In this document: positions 11,951 to 23,521 of the stretch, piece after piece
Layout: every line of letters starts with the position of its first letter
Numbering within the stretch: position 1 is the first letter of the stretch
From: Pisaster brevispinus
Taxonomy: Eukaryota; Echinodermata; Asteroidea; Forcipulatida; Asteriidae
NCBI GenBank assembly: GCA_023634235.1
Contig: JAMKCF010000059.1
Span: forward strand, 492,414 to 556,413
Reading direction: 5' to 3'
Length of the DNA stretch: 64,000 nt
The notes under the pieces: generated by a model
Databases searched by the model: none
What the model was told of the DNA's origin: nothing
What the model saw: the letters and a program-made list of their open reading frames with translations, nothing else
Made by a program: the position numbers and the translations under genes

Positions 11951-13468
11951 TAAAGATCCTTTGAACTATAATAACCAGTTTTCTTTCCAAAGGAAAATGT
12001 ATCCATCTTCCACTCCGGGCATTGCACATGGAAGAAATGGAATATCATCAATGTTCGTACGTTTTTGCCAAGTATTTCTGAGATGTTTGTCATACAAAGG
12101 GATTTTGGTCACAATGTTTAAGTCAGCCAATCATTTGTTGAACGATCACAGTCTAAATCACTCTCTGCCTCGTGTTAAAAAAGTTTTGTAATCTTAAGGA
12201 AAAGACAATCCATTAAAAAGAGCGAAAATAAATTTTTGAGGAAGCAAATATAAATACCCAGTCAATTAAATTTAAAAAAAGTAATCATCAGCACAACAGT
12301 GAACAGCAGCTTTTCAAATCAATGACAATTAAATTTAGTAAAACTAAAATAACAAAATAAAAAAGCAGATACAAATCTTAAAAACAGTGCATTACATTTC
12401 AAAACTTAATATGAAAATTCACAGAGCAAAAACCAACCTTGTGTACTCTAACAAATGGATAAGATATTAGTTAATGAAGCAGAAATGAATGAGCTATTTT
12501 CAAATACTGTTTGGTGACCCTTAAAACACACCAAGAAATCTTCCTAGCAAAACGTTTAAAAACAGAACAAAAAAGTTTTAAGCAAACAAGTTGACAAAGT
12601 AATCTCAATTTAGGATTTAAAAGGTTGCCATTTCACCAATAGCACTGTGAAGCTGCTTCTTCTACTTCAACAGTGAATCACCCTTCTGTTAGAAATCATA
12701 CTTTTAAATGGAACATAAACTGCTTAATAATCTGCTTAATTACAGTTTGTTGAAAATGTAATCCTACTGAAAGAGGAAAAACCATACTCATTCAAAATGA
12801 GTAACATCTAATTTGATGTTTAAACCTTGTTGCAACAAACTCAGTTTGTTCAAAAGATCTCTTACTGAAGAGACAAATCCAGTTTCTGTGAAAAAAAAAG
12901 TCCAAATTATATTTTAAAATAATCCGAAAACCCACTTGGGTACTCCTCAATATCTTGATAACAAAATCAACCAATTACTTTCAAAAGACAAACCGTTGAT
13001 GTAATATGTTTTAAAGTATGCAACGAAAACCGAACTGAACTGCAGGTAGTTTTCAAATCTGTTTCACTATTTCAAGCAAGGCAAATCAAAATAAAATAAG
13101 ATAAAATAAAAAAAACAATAAACAACAATAATGGAGAACTTGAAAATGAGTTTAGTTCTATCCTGCATGTCATTGCACTGCAGCTAAAAATACCCAAACT
13201 GTTGGGTTAATAATCACCATGACAATAATCACAGGTTGAGAAAGGCAGCAGTCTATTGGAGACTTGAGCCTCAGTGTGATTCTAATAAGCTTGAATGTTT
13301 AAAAAATCAGTGGCTTGCCTTGGATAAGAATCCATTTCTAATGGCACAGTAAACTAGTTTACTGTAACTCCCGAGATGTCAGTATTTGAGCTGAAATGTA
13401 ACAAGTCAGAAAAAATACTGAAGTACTCTCCAATAATGGAGAAGTTTATATCAGATCTGCATGTATAA
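11951..13468. other. AT-rich DNA without a recognised gene
   Basis: A-rich plus strand, no exon-like frame and no clear repeat family. Confidence 0.35.
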
Positions 13469-13640
13469 CCATGATAGTCCCTGGCCAAACTGTAAAATCA
13501 TGATAGTTTTTGGCTATACTGTAAAATCAGGGTAGTTCCTGGCCAAGCTGAAAATCATGATAGTTCCTGGCCAAGCTGAAAATCATGGTAGTTCCTGGCC
13601 AAACTGTAAAATCATGGTAGTTCTAGGCCAAACAGTGGAA
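13469..13640. repeat. ~31-bp minisatellite, about 6 copies
   Basis: Units of the form AATCATGGTAGTTCCTGGCC followed by AAACTGTA or AAGCTGA repeat about every 29-32 bp, with substitutions and small length differences between units. Confidence 0.85.
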
Positions 13641-14394
13641 CTGATCCCAACACTGGGAAAACATGGGGTGCCAAAATCATACTTTAAACTAGGGCTGCGT
13701 ATGGGACGATGTGGTGGGTCCCTCAGTAGTGACGGAAACTATGGTGTTAGACACGGGGGTCCCAGTCCTGTTAGATAGGTCCATGTAATTTTAATTTAAG
13801 TTATAATTCATGTACTGTAACTATACATCCTCAGCCATGCACTGATAGTCTTTAATCAAAGGCAATACCAAGCACGTTAGGGTTGAATGTCAATCAAGGC
13901 ATTGACCAAAGTTTTAGGGTTTGAAACGGAGACAGATTGTCTTTAGACGGGTGTGTTTCCATAGAAATAAGAAGCACTATGATATTTACTCTGTGCCTGC
14001 AATGGATATCTTAAATTGATTTAGTTCCAAACAATAATCTTTACTTTGAATGGGAAAGTTTTCTTCAAGAAGAAACATGACAGTTGATGTCAATTTCCCT
14101 GAACTCGGTCATTGCAGTGACCTCTTGTCAAACCAAGATGGCCACAGGTCATTTGATTAAGATAGCGATTGTTGCAGAATTTGGACATGCAGCATGGTCA
14201 ATATATTCAGGCGAATCCTTTACTGATGATACATGATGTGATATCTCTGAAATAACCCTAATGGGTACCGTGAAGTTATCCTCAGGCTGGCTAAAGCCCA
14301 ACTGTAAAAGGTGGTGGGCATTGAGCATTTCAACATGCCCGGTGATCACTCTATGCCTCAGTGAAATAGGGTGTTTCTCTAGCCTTGATTGTAT

Positions 14395-14474
14395 CTAGTA
14401 GAAATCTGTCAGCTTCTTGGCCTTCTTAGAAGTGGATGTCTTGTCCGTGTCTTTGGTCTTTCTCTTTTTGCTTC
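14395..14474 (-). CDS. phr6-4: (6-4) photolyase, probable last exon (nuclear-localisation tail)
   Basis: The exon follows a TTTTTTTTTTCAG acceptor (minus strand) and ends at TAG (14,395-14,397). It starts with two bases of a split codon and encodes SKKRKTKDTDKTSTSKKAKK then LTDFY and stop. Two basic clusters separated by a Thr/Ser-rich spacer resemble a bipartite nuclear localisation signal, as expected for a nuclear repair enzyme. The final KKLTDFY resembles the hydrophobic end of a PCNA-interacting peptide, although the usual leading Gln is absent. Its phase does not match exon 16,173 directly, which implies an intervening exon. Membership in this gene is inferred from strand, position and NLS character. 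Confidence 0.55.
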
Positions 14475-15544
14475 CTGAAAAAAAAAATCACAATAATATT
14501 TGAGCTTTTATGTTGACAGTTGCTCCCAGTCACTTCCCTTACTCAAGATGGCACCAGCAATGCATGCTAGTTCCCCAAAACACTAAGAAAGGAGTGAGCC
14601 ACAAAATGTAAAAAAATACGGGTAGTTTTCTCAAGAGTTCCTCCTTGGAATTGTAAAATTTAAGGTTCATCGTTTTAAAAAAATGTTGAATCCACAAAAA
14701 GATGTCACAGAGAATTTATTTTGTATCAAATAAAGTGGCAGATTTTGGCTGACTTCTCTTTATGTACCACTGTGTTTACCTCACAAGCAGTGAAAACTGG
14801 ATGTTAAGCTCAAATAAGGTTCTCTTCAAAGAAAAAACTAGAGTTCTTTGCCATGTGTGTTTGCTTCTGCCTGGTCAAGACCCGTGGGATTTGAAGCCCA
14901 CTGCAAAATCCTCGTATTTTGCATCCTCAACTCAATCTGCATAATTACGAGCTTACTGACACAGACTATGAATGTAAATCAAGAACCAATTGCCGATGAT
15001 AATCAGCACAGCAGTCCCCCAGGACTAACTTTAAGTTCATGTTGTTTGAAGTCGATTTATAAACGCGCTACTAGTGCAAACCTTCAGAAACAATCCAAAC
15101 ACCAGAATGACATTGACATCTTAAGAGAATTGATATAGAACCACACTGTCAATCTTTTCTTCGATTGCAAGTTTTATGTCGGATAGATTTATTACAAGGA
15201 ATAAGATTTGACCAATGTGAGAATTCCTCAAAAAAGTGGCTTTCTGCCCTGGCTGCCCCCATATATTCTAGGCCCAGACTCCCTCCAAGATGTTACAATT
15301 CAATGGGTTTAAAGACTCTGCGCATCACCAGAAATACAAAGCTACAGGTTTGGACACAATGTGGACTATTTCTGTCTCCCTCTGGTGATCGCTTTACTTC
15401 TTTCAAGAAAATTTGAATGCTCAAGAAATTTTCTGCAAATCCTGAAATCAGGAAAAAAATCCTAGCAAATCACATCTGCATTACACCATGGGCCCGCATG
15501 GAATAAGGAGTATATAAATATTTTGTTCTGTTTTAGCACACATA

Positions 15545-16045
15545 TCCTAGTAGCTAGATTAAGGCACTTAACAACATCATTATCCCTGTTCATCAGGCAT
15601 ACTTAGACCATTCCTGAAACCTTCCTAACTCCCTGGGGAGCATGCAACCCCAGGCTGCTTATGCTACAATGGGGTTAATCTAGCGCAATACTGTATCAGC
15701 CCACAAAGTTTCCCATTTATACATCTAGGTTAAGAGAAGCAATAACGGTTAGATGCTTTGCTTAAGGACACAAGGGTCTCACCTGGGCCAAATGTCATAG
15801 AGCTGCTTAGCACAAAAAGCACAAAACGATTTTGGTTACAAAAATTAGGTTACCAGCCAATAAAACTTTACACATGCAAGTTGTGACTGGTTTCCAGCTA
15901 AATTGTGCTAAGCAGAAATTTGTTAAGCAATATATTCTGCTTATAAGCAGCTCTGTGAAGTTGGCCCAGGGAATAACCCCTGATGACTCAGCCATCAGAA
16001 CTTGAGTCCGATGGACTAAACCGTTCAGCCACAAAGTGCTTAATG
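15545..16045 (-). mobile_element. tRNA-Leu-derived SINE in a photolyase intron, interrupted by a MITE
   Basis: On the minus strand the head (TTTGTGGCTGAACGGTTTAG, then GGACTCAAGTTCTG) starts near 16,040. The body (TGTCCTTAAGCAAAGCA, TTGCTTCTC) resumes near 15,780, and a tail with CCTGATGAACAGGGATAATG reaches about 15,545. The 189-bp foldback element at 15,782-15,970 splits it, so the SINE is the older insertion. Confidence 0.7.
15782..15970. mobile_element. 189-bp foldback MITE nested in the SINE
   Basis: The ends CCTGGGCCAA and TTGGCCCAGG are inverted repeats. The complementarity continues inward with mismatches (TCATAGAGCTGCTTA against TAAGCAGCTCTGTGA, then GCTAAGCA and GTTACCAGCC-type blocks), so almost the whole element folds back. 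No coding capacity. A clear target-site duplication is not visible. Confidence 0.75.
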
Positions 16046-16172
16046 CTACTCCCAAGCAGGGGTAGAGTTTGAAATTTGAGTGTGAAAAAAACATCAACTT
16101 AATTCTCCCAAGATTTTTTCCCAGGGAGTTCGTCCAGTGTAAAAAGGTGTTATTAAGGATTAGACAGTTCAC

Positions 16173-16324
16173 CTGATGTAATCTCCATTCTTGTCTGTTT
16201 TCTTCCCAAAGGCGATGGGGCTGTAGACTCTGAAATACTGATGGAAGAAAGCACTGGCTGACAACCACATCCAGTTCCCTGCATTCAGACTGTAGTCAGC
16301 ATCCAATAACCATTTGTCAAACAC
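16173..16324 (-). CDS. phr6-4: (6-4) photolyase exon: core of FAD-binding domain
   Basis: Acceptor CGCAACAG, donor GTGAAC; 152 bp, enters in phase 0 and leaves after two bases. It encodes [18 protein letters not shown], then [13 protein letters not shown] and a stretch ending [12 protein letters not shown]. The first Asn of LNAG is the residue that faces FAD N5 in photolyases, and the following NW holds the FAD-proximal electron-transfer Trp (family knowledge). [17 protein letters not shown] is a hallmark of (6-4) photolyases as opposed to vertebrate clock cryptochromes. A Tyr replaces the more usual Trp in DADW. The frame is intact. Confidence 0.95.
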
Positions 16325-16539
16325 CTGTTGCGATTGGATAGGAATGCACACTGACGTCAATTCTCAGCCAATGAGGTAATAGTTTATTTAAAACTTGAGG
16401 AACTGTATACTGCATCATGAAAAAGCTGCGTTAATTGGTTGAAAGTTGGGAGTGTACATGATCCTGACCAATGAGGCAAACTTTTTGAAATTATTGAAAA
16501 CAATTGTGGCTTCCATCCCGGGAAATGTTTGAAAGTTTT

Positions 16540-16812
16540 TTAATGTTATGGTCAGACAGTAGGAGGGTTGACTGTGTACTGTGTAGATGCATTCACCACA
16601 TGAAATCATACTGGAGGCTGGCAATGTTTTTTTTCTCATTCAAAATCGCAGTGGATGACATTGAATGGTCAGACAATAAGAGTGTTGACTGTGTACTGTG
16701 TAGATGCATTCACCTAATAATATCATATTGAAGGCTGGCCACTATCTTATCTATCTATCAAAACCGCAGTGAATGATATTGAATGGTCAAACAGTAGGAG
16801 GGGCACAATTCA
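16540..16812. repeat. ~120-bp tandem repeat, about 2.2 copies
   Basis: The block ATGGTCAGACAGTAGGAG, GTTGACTGTGTACTGTGTAG, ATGCATTCACC and GAGGCTGGC is followed by AAAATCGCAGTGGATGACAT, and the series starts again at about 16,664 and (partly) 16,783. It lies in the photolyase intron between exons 16,173 and 17,542. Confidence 0.8.
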
Positions 16813-17541
16813 ATAAACTATATGCTGAGACAATATAAACACAGCTTGTTTTAATCACATAAACTTCTACTGAGTATTTGTAGAATCATTTACAAACTAT
16901 AAATCCCTTGCAGTGATGTAACATACGGCTACTGTCTGCCCATGGTTGGCCATTTTGGGATTCAAACTGCATGTAATGATATGGTGAGCATCTGACTCCC
17001 AACATGGCACAATCAACCAAGATTTATCATGGGTAATGACATCAGGCGAATTGGGTCGAAACATAAGGGACCTTCTCAAAATTAGTCCAGGACAACCAGC
17101 GCATAAGCACCATCCAGGACCAGGTTTTCTACCCGCCAAAATTCACCTTTGTTTGAAACTGAGTGTTGGAGAAACCATGGGAGAAGTTCACAGTGCCAGG
17201 GGCTACATTCGTTTGCAAATTGCAGAGACTTACATCGCTATCTACTGGAAAACAAGCATGGAATCTCTACACGTCTCACTAAATAGTCTTAACTTAGTTA
17301 AATATAATGACCTCCAAACCTTCCAGATCACCCCAACACTGCAAGTTTGTTTATACTACATTTAATCAGCCAGTGAAACCGGGCTCAGCAGGATGAATTG
17401 GCACAGGGGTCTTTAGTGCATCGGAGAACTGTGTGCCTTCCAGCAAATACAGTCCGATGGAAATCCAACAAAAAAATTGACATTTGAGAATATCATCTGA
17501 CTACATGTCCTGGATTAATTTTGACAAGACACCTAACTTAC

Positions 17542-17682
17542 CTTCTGCCCCTCCTCCCAGCTGATCCAGAGGTCCCCCCTGGTCAAGAAGCAAGCGACAG
17601 CATGGCGAGCCAGATGGTGGATCCATCCCTCCTGCTTGAGCTGAATCATGCTGGCATCGATGAACGGATATCCGGTGCGACC
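17542..17682 (-). CDS. phr6-4: (6-4) photolyase exon: active-site histidines
   Basis: Acceptor TTACCTGACAG, donor GTAAGTTAGG; exactly 47 codons in phase 0/0. It encodes [19 protein letters not shown], then [20 protein letters not shown] and [14 protein letters not shown] supplies the two His residues that act on the (6-4) lesion. The Trp of ISWE matches the middle residue of the electron-transfer triad. MIQLKQ in place of the usual MxQLRQ is a mild divergence. No frameshift; the sequence looks under protein-level constraint. Confidence 0.95.
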
Positions 17683-18599
17683 CTGTCAGGTAAAATATCA
17701 GAAGAGTGTACATTGATACATACACTGAAGGGGCACTTTTATTAGTTTTACTGCATCTCACACTTCTCTATTTCTGCATCACTGAGCTCGAGAAAACACG
17801 GATTGACATTAGCGTGTGCAAATACATTTCCATGTGTATGTAGCAGTGATGTTCTTCATGAGCTTACGGAAGGGCCGTTGTGGGGTCTTTTCACAATGGA
17901 ACAATGGTCCCCACAAAGTTTTTCTAGGTTCAACTTGGACCCCACAGAGGTATTCTTTAGAAAAGGGAATAATAAACCAACAACAGCAGGACCCCACATA
18001 TATCCGATCGATAAGGTTTTGTGTATGTGTAAACCTGCGCGACAGTTCAACAATTGCTTCGTAAAATGCAGGCATAGTAGCTATTACCCGCATTACGGGA
18101 AAGAACCATTAAAGAATTTCTGAGTATTGACCCCCAAAAATTGGTAACCATTCATCCTTTTCACCCATTTGGTGTGTTTACATTGAATTACTTGGGTTAT
18201 TAAACGTAATGGATGAGCAGTTAATCTGCCTGGGACAGTCAGCAGCCCTACTGGTTTGTGCATGATCCAAATTATGTCCACTTTCCGGATAAGCAATTAC
18301 ATGGTGTGAGCTGTCAGACGAAAAGGATGTTTCAATTGAGCCTCTTTCTTTAATGGAGCTTTCCCGTAATGCATGCGATAGTCTACTACATGTATGACGT
18401 ATATTCACCTTATGCGGGACTGTTGCCCATGTGATACTCTATTACACATGCATATTTAACCTGTGCGTGAATACTCGAGCGTGCGCTTGGTAAACAGCAA
18501 AAAATGGCATATGGCGCGTGATGGTGATTGGACCAGTGAGAATCCGGCTCTCGATCATGAATATGTATGAGGTATAGTAATAATGGTTTAGCCATGCAC

Positions 18600-18766
18600 C
18601 TGTTTCCAAGCTTGAAGTAACTCTTCGTTGGTATCCCATGGTACCTGGAGACAGACTGAATTCCCTTCCTCTTATCAAAGTTGGGTGTCCCTGCCGCTGC
18701 GATGTAGTAGAACTCTCTCCATAGGAGCTGACCGTGGAGGGAAACTGGGGGCTTGCTGTGTGCTTT
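18600..18766 (-). CDS. phr6-4: (6-4) photolyase exon with a 1-bp deletion
   Basis: Acceptor GTTTTTGACAG, donor GTGCATGG. The 167-bp exon encodes [20 protein letters not shown], then [10 protein letters not shown] in one frame, and then [20 protein letters not shown] plus WKQ in the next frame. A single missing base near 18,669-18,671, in what the family has as the Met codon of FDKMxGN, accounts for the switch. With it the exon would be exactly 56 codons in phase 0/0, matching both neighbours. VPWD carries the outer Trp of the electron-transfer triad and lies after the break. As written, translation would run into 18 unrelated residues before the donor. Confidence 0.9.
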
Positions 18767-18792
18767 CTGTCAAAAACAATGCGCACGGCTAG

Positions 18793-18903
18793 TCATTAAT
18801 TTGGGGTCGAACAAAGACAAATTGACCAGAGTAGGATTTGAACCTGCAACCTCTGGATTGCCATGTTGGTGCTCTACCAACTAAGCCATCTAGTCCTAAT
18901 GTT
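18793..18903 (-). mobile_element. Short tRNA-headed SINE (family B), partial
   Basis: The reverse complement of 18,827-18,900 folds as a tRNA: the acceptor arms GACTAGA and TCTGGTC pair over seven positions, with TGGCTTAGTTGG as box A and GGTTCAAATCC as box B. The anticodon arm does not pair, so it is not a working tRNA. The downstream AATTTGTCTTTGTTCGACCC is shared with the copies at 18,980 and 26,855. Confidence 0.7.
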
Positions 18904-18979
18904 GGCTCATATTTCTTCCCTTTCGGTGTGACTCATAAATTTTGAAAATTGTGTTAATTTATATTTTAGTATCAAGTAA

Positions 18980-19117
18980 TAAACCACAAGGGAAACTGAC
19001 TGGGTAAATTTTTAATTAATTTGGGTTTGAACAGAGAAATTGACTAAAGTGGGACTTGAACCAACGACCTCCGGATTAATGTACCGGCGCTCTACCAACT
19101 GAGCTATCCAGCCCTAT
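18980..19117 (-). mobile_element. Short tRNA-headed SINE (family B), full length
   Basis: On the minus strand: tRNA-like head GGCTGGATAGCTCAGTTGG, anticodon stem CCGG/CCGG, box B GGTTCAAGTCC. It is followed by about 60 bp ending CCCAGTCAGTTTCCCTTG-TGGTTTA. It sits 75 bp from the partial copy at 18,793 in the same orientation. Confidence 0.75.
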
Positions 19118-19194
19118 ATTTTATATTTGAGTGTGTGAATGAATGTAACTTCATTTGACAATTTAACTGGTTGTGACCACTACAATTAATAAAC

Positions 19195-21165
19195 TAGACA
19201 TAAGTTTTTGTTGCATAACAAAAACAAGGTGTTCGGTGTAGACATTTTCGAGTTAGCAGAGGTAGTGTTTTCAAAGAAAAAACGAATAAACATAGCTTAG
19301 GACGACAAATTGATGCGTAAAGTGAATGTTAAAAGATTTCGAAATTAAAAAATAAAACACTTTGATAAATTTAAAAACTTATGAAATCATTCCATTTTCA
19401 TAGCTCATTTTTTATCAAGACATTGAGATTCATAAGCATCTGCTAAGTTTTTGAAATTGTAACAGGTTTTAAGTTATTGTTTTGCTTGAATTGAAAGACC
19501 TATAGGTAAAACTTTTTTTATATAGAGGGACCATCTGATTTTAAGATCATATTGTTTGCAGGCCTCAAAATGAGGACCGGGGTGATTATTTTCACTTAAG
19601 CTTTTAGTTTTGACCAGAATTGAAGTTCACAGGGAGATTTGTGTTATCATTGGGGATGGTGCAAGTTATGCATGTAACAATTTTGGTTCTCCGTATATAA
19701 ATTGTTTACATATTATAGGTAATTTTATGTAAGGACGCCATCGAGTCGTCATCATCCCGAAAATAACTGCGGTTTCATTTACACACTCAGGTCTAAGTAC
19801 ATGTAAAGTTTTAGGTCTCAACCCTTTTTTGGTTAATGGGATATGAGGTTTTTAAGTATGGAATACTCATCTTTCAGTAAAGGTCACTGAGAGTCAACTT
19901 TGGAGGTGTAAAATAATTTTAAAAATACACTCCAGGGTCTTTCACATGATCCAAAGATCTGGTATGTAGCAGTTATGTTTTTTCAGATGTTTTTTTGTAA
20001 AATGTAAACATTGATTTAATGTTATGACGTCATTGATGACGTCATCATGACAAAAACCTAAGTGGTTTCATTGACACAATAAGGTTTAAGTTCATGATTA
20101 GCTTAAAGTCAAAACCCTTTTTGGTTCACTAGATATGATTTTTTTCATACACAGTACATACTCATATTCAACCTGAACGGGGATTAGCATCAATTCAATC
20201 CGATAGTTGAAAAATACTATGATAAAATAATATTTTTTGAAAGTAAAAAAAACCCCAAAAACCACTAAACAAGTTCATTGATGAATCAAATCAACATATT
20301 GTAGACGAAAAAAGGAATGCCCCCTCTTGTTAACGGTGATTTTGAAATAAAGCTTACCATTTTAATTACCGTGTCTGAAGGGCATACTTAGCGGGCCTAG
20401 AGCGCATTTGGCAGGCATGGTCACGTCGATCAACGTGACGTGGGTCTTGGTGTTTGATGAGAAACGAACCAATGTCGTTCTTTTTCAGTCGAAGTTTTTG
20501 GCACTTAGTAAAAGTCATACAAATCCCTAAAGCAGGTGGACATCTCAGTAAATCCTCCTTTATATTCCTTGTTTTCCATTAAGCCATCAGACGAGCACAG
20601 CGGAACTAAATTTAAACTGAACTTTGAACGAGTTTGGGTTTCAGTGCGGGACAACGTGTTAATACATACACGAGTAAACAACGTAATGATGTTCAATGGG
20701 CTTTCCAGGATTTGCACACAATGTATGGCTACATGCTGCACGCTGTGCGGTTTTGTGTGCACGTCATGCCGGATTGGATGCCACACTGTGGGCTCGGTAT
20801 TGGATTAGAATTCAACATTTTAACGCTCGTTTTCACCTAGAAATACACCTTAAAATCTATTCGTTCCTATGTACGAAATGATTAGTATGCAATGTTCTTT
20901 AGATTCAAAAAAAAAGAAAGAATTGAAAGTCTGCGGTCTTTGAGTTATGTTTGTTGTTAGAAAAAGCTGGAAATTTGAGAACAATTAATTACTTTTAATT
21001 ACCTAATAAATCATCAGATGACGTTATCATTACGTGAAAACTTGTGTTTCATCCACTAATCATGTGCAAAATGGTTGCCAAGTTTCATGACCATATGAGC
21101 TTGGGAAGAAGCAAAACATTAGCGGACAACGTTGGTGTGTATTTTTTTTAGAACAAACATAAGAA
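19195..21165. repeat. Copy 1 of a ~2-kb tandemly duplicated element
   Basis: From CTAGACATAAGTTTTTGTTG this copy runs through recognisable landmarks: AACAAAAACAAGGTGTTCGG, GGACGCCATCGAGTCGTCAT, GGTCACGTCGATCAACGTGA. It ends with ATGAGCTTGGGAAGAAGC and TTAGCGGACAA. Each landmark recurs about 1.9-2.0 kb further right. No long open frame. It may be a non-autonomous transposon or a fossil of a larger one. Confidence 0.8.
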
Positions 21166-23209
21166 TACACTAGACATAATTTTTTGTTCCATAACAAAAA
21201 CAAGGTGTTCGGTATAGACATTTTCGAGTTAGCAGAGGTAGTGTTTTCAAAGCAAAAACCGAAAAAACTTAGTACGACAAATTGATACGTAAAGTGAATG
21301 GTAGAAGATTTCGTATTTGAAATAAAAAACTTTGATAAATTAAAAAACTGATTAAATCATTCCGTTTTCATAGCTCATTTTATTATCAAAACATTGAGAT
21401 TCATAGTTATTGTTTTGCTGGAATTGACAGTCCTATGGGTAAAACTGTATTCGATATAGAGGGACCATCTGATTTCAAGATCATATTGTTTGCAGGCCTC
21501 AAAACGAAGACCGGGAGTGATTATTTTCACTTAAGCTCTCAGTTTTGACCAGAATTGAAGCTCACAGGGAGACACAGTTTGTGTAATCATTGGGGATGGT
21601 GCAAGTTATGTATATACAAATTTGGTTCTCCGGATAAAAGTTAATTTAATGTAAGGACGCCATCGAGTCGTCATCATCCCGAAAATAACTGCAGTTTCAT
21701 CTACACACTCGGGTCTAAGTATGTAAAGTTGTAGGTCTCAACCCTTTTTTGGTTAATGGGATATGAAGTTTTTAAGTATGGAATAAGCATCTTTCAGTTT
21801 CGACCAGAAGTAAAGGTCACAGAGCTGCATAGGGTCACACTTTGTGTAAAATTAAAAAAATACACTCCATGGTCTTTCACATGGACCAAAGATCTGGTAT
21901 GTAGCAGTTATAGTTTTCCAGATATGTTTTTTTGTAAAAATTAAACATTGATTCAATGTTATGACGTCATTGGTGACGTAATCATGCCGAAAACCTATGT
22001 GGTTTCATTGACACACTAAGGTCTAAGTACATGGTTAGCATAAAGTCAAAACCCTTTTTGGTTCAAGAGTTATGTTTTTTTTCCATACACAGTACATATA
22101 CATAATATACCTGAGCGGGGATTAGCATCAATTCAATCCGATAGTTGAAAATTAAACCATGACAAAAATAATGATTTTTGAAAGTAAAAAAACAAAATAA
22201 AAAACACTAGGCAAGTTCATGGATATCAACATTATTGTAGACAAAAAAGGAATGCCCCCTCTTTTTAACGGTGATTTTGAAATAAAGCTTACCATTTTAA
22301 TCACTGTGTCTGAAGGGCATACTCAGAGGGCCTAGAGCGCCTTTGGCAGGCATGGTCACGTCGATCAACGTGACGTGGGTCTCGGTGTTTGATGAGAAAC
22401 AAACCAATGTCGTTCTTTTTCAGTTGAAGTTTTTGTCATTTAGTCAAAGTCATACAAATCCCTAAAGCAGGTGGACATCTCAGTAAAACCTCCTCTTTTA
22501 TTCCTTGTTTTCCATTAAGCCATCAGACGAGCACAGCGGAACTAAATTCACACTGAACTTTGAATGAGTTTGAGTTTTTTATGTGCGGGACACGTGTTGT
22601 TACAACGTACAAGAATAAGCAACGCAATGATACATTTCCGTTGTGTGGGACTGTGTGCACAGGCTTCGTGGACTTTGAACCTTATGAATAATGGAGCGGA
22701 CAGTCAGTTACAGCGCTTTTCTCCATACACACATAAACTGCGGTTAATACTAATTTTGGCTGTAACACCCATTTAGGACCAGAAGTTAAGGTCATATTGG
22801 CATCATTTCTGTGCAAAAGTTTCGGAAGGATCATAGATCTACAATCTGATGTGAAAATTGTGACGAAACGATCAGTAGTTTTTGAGATATGAATTTTGTA
22901 AATATTCAACTTCCGGTTTGAACCGGAAGTCAAGGTCAAATGAGGTCGCGTTCAGTGTAGCGTTTTTAGAGTCATACCAGGCCTATCCGATGATGTATAG
23001 ATTGTGAAAATCCATTGTGTAGTTTTGGAGTTATGATTTTTTCAAATATTAAACTTTGATTTAACGTAACTCGACACCTGATGACGTCATCATGACGTAA
23101 CTGACGCGGTTTCATCTCCTAATAAATATCTAACTAAATATGAAGTTTCAAGTTCAAATGAGCTTGGAAAGGGTGCTTTTGTTAGCGGACAAGGGACGCT
23201 GAGAAGAAG

Positions 23210-23241
<32 letters not shown>

Positions 23242-23306
23242 TTAAGAAAAAAAAAAAAAAAAAGAACAATAATAAGAGGTGTTCCGGGCTGAATGCCCGA
23301 ACACCT
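21166..23306. repeat. Copy 2 of the ~2-kb element with hairpin 3' end
   Basis: All landmarks of copy 1 recur in order with scattered substitutions and indels. The copy ends with ATGAGCTTGGAAAGGG, TTAGCGGACAAGGGACG, a (GAA)n/poly-A tract (23,209-23,263) and a hairpin AGGTGTTCCGGGC-TGAAT-GCCCGAACACCT. The 3' arm is complementary to AGGTGTTCGG near the 5' end of each copy. A fragment of the 5' end also occurs reversed at 26,255-26,345. Confidence 0.8.
23209..23263 (+). repeat. (GAA)n followed by poly-A
   Basis: About ten GAA triplets run into TATTAAG and then an A tract. This looks like the tail of the element copy that ends here. Confidence 0.9.
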
Positions 23307-23309
23307 AAT

Positions 23310-23440
23310 CAGAAAGATACATTTTCATTTGAAATCTGGACTACTAAAACTTCCTGGGGGCAAGTTAAACAAGTTCACTGGTCTGGTGGGATACTTTACA
23401 AAAAGCTTAAGCACAAAACCTGTAAAATACAACTTTTTAC
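23310..23440. repeat. Dispersed repeat shared with 34,660-34,790
   Basis: AGAAAGATACATTT, AAAACTTCCTGGGG, GGCAAGTTAAACAAG and TACTTTACAAAAAG.TTAAGC occur in the same order at both places. The upstream block GAGTGTGTGAAT...AACTTCATTTGAC also recurs (19,128 and 34,590). Family unknown. Confidence 0.6.
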
Positions 23441-23521
23441 ATTTATACTACAAGGTAATTTTGCTTCATAAGAAGTTTTCAAGAGCTGTCTTCTTTCTCA
23501 ACAGATTGAGCAGACGATTAC

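Larger units (their letters stand above)
14475..16172 (-). other. Photolyase intron(s); expected FAD-domain exon not found
   Basis: Exon 16,173 ends after two bases of a codon and the last exon starts with two bases of a codon, so an exon of length 3n+2 should lie here. In the family it encodes the segment around YIPxL...YIYEPW...GKDYPxPIVDH. I searched both for intact codons and for degenerate nucleotide matches and saw none. The SINE at 15,545-16,045 occupies a large part of the space. Confidence 0.5.
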
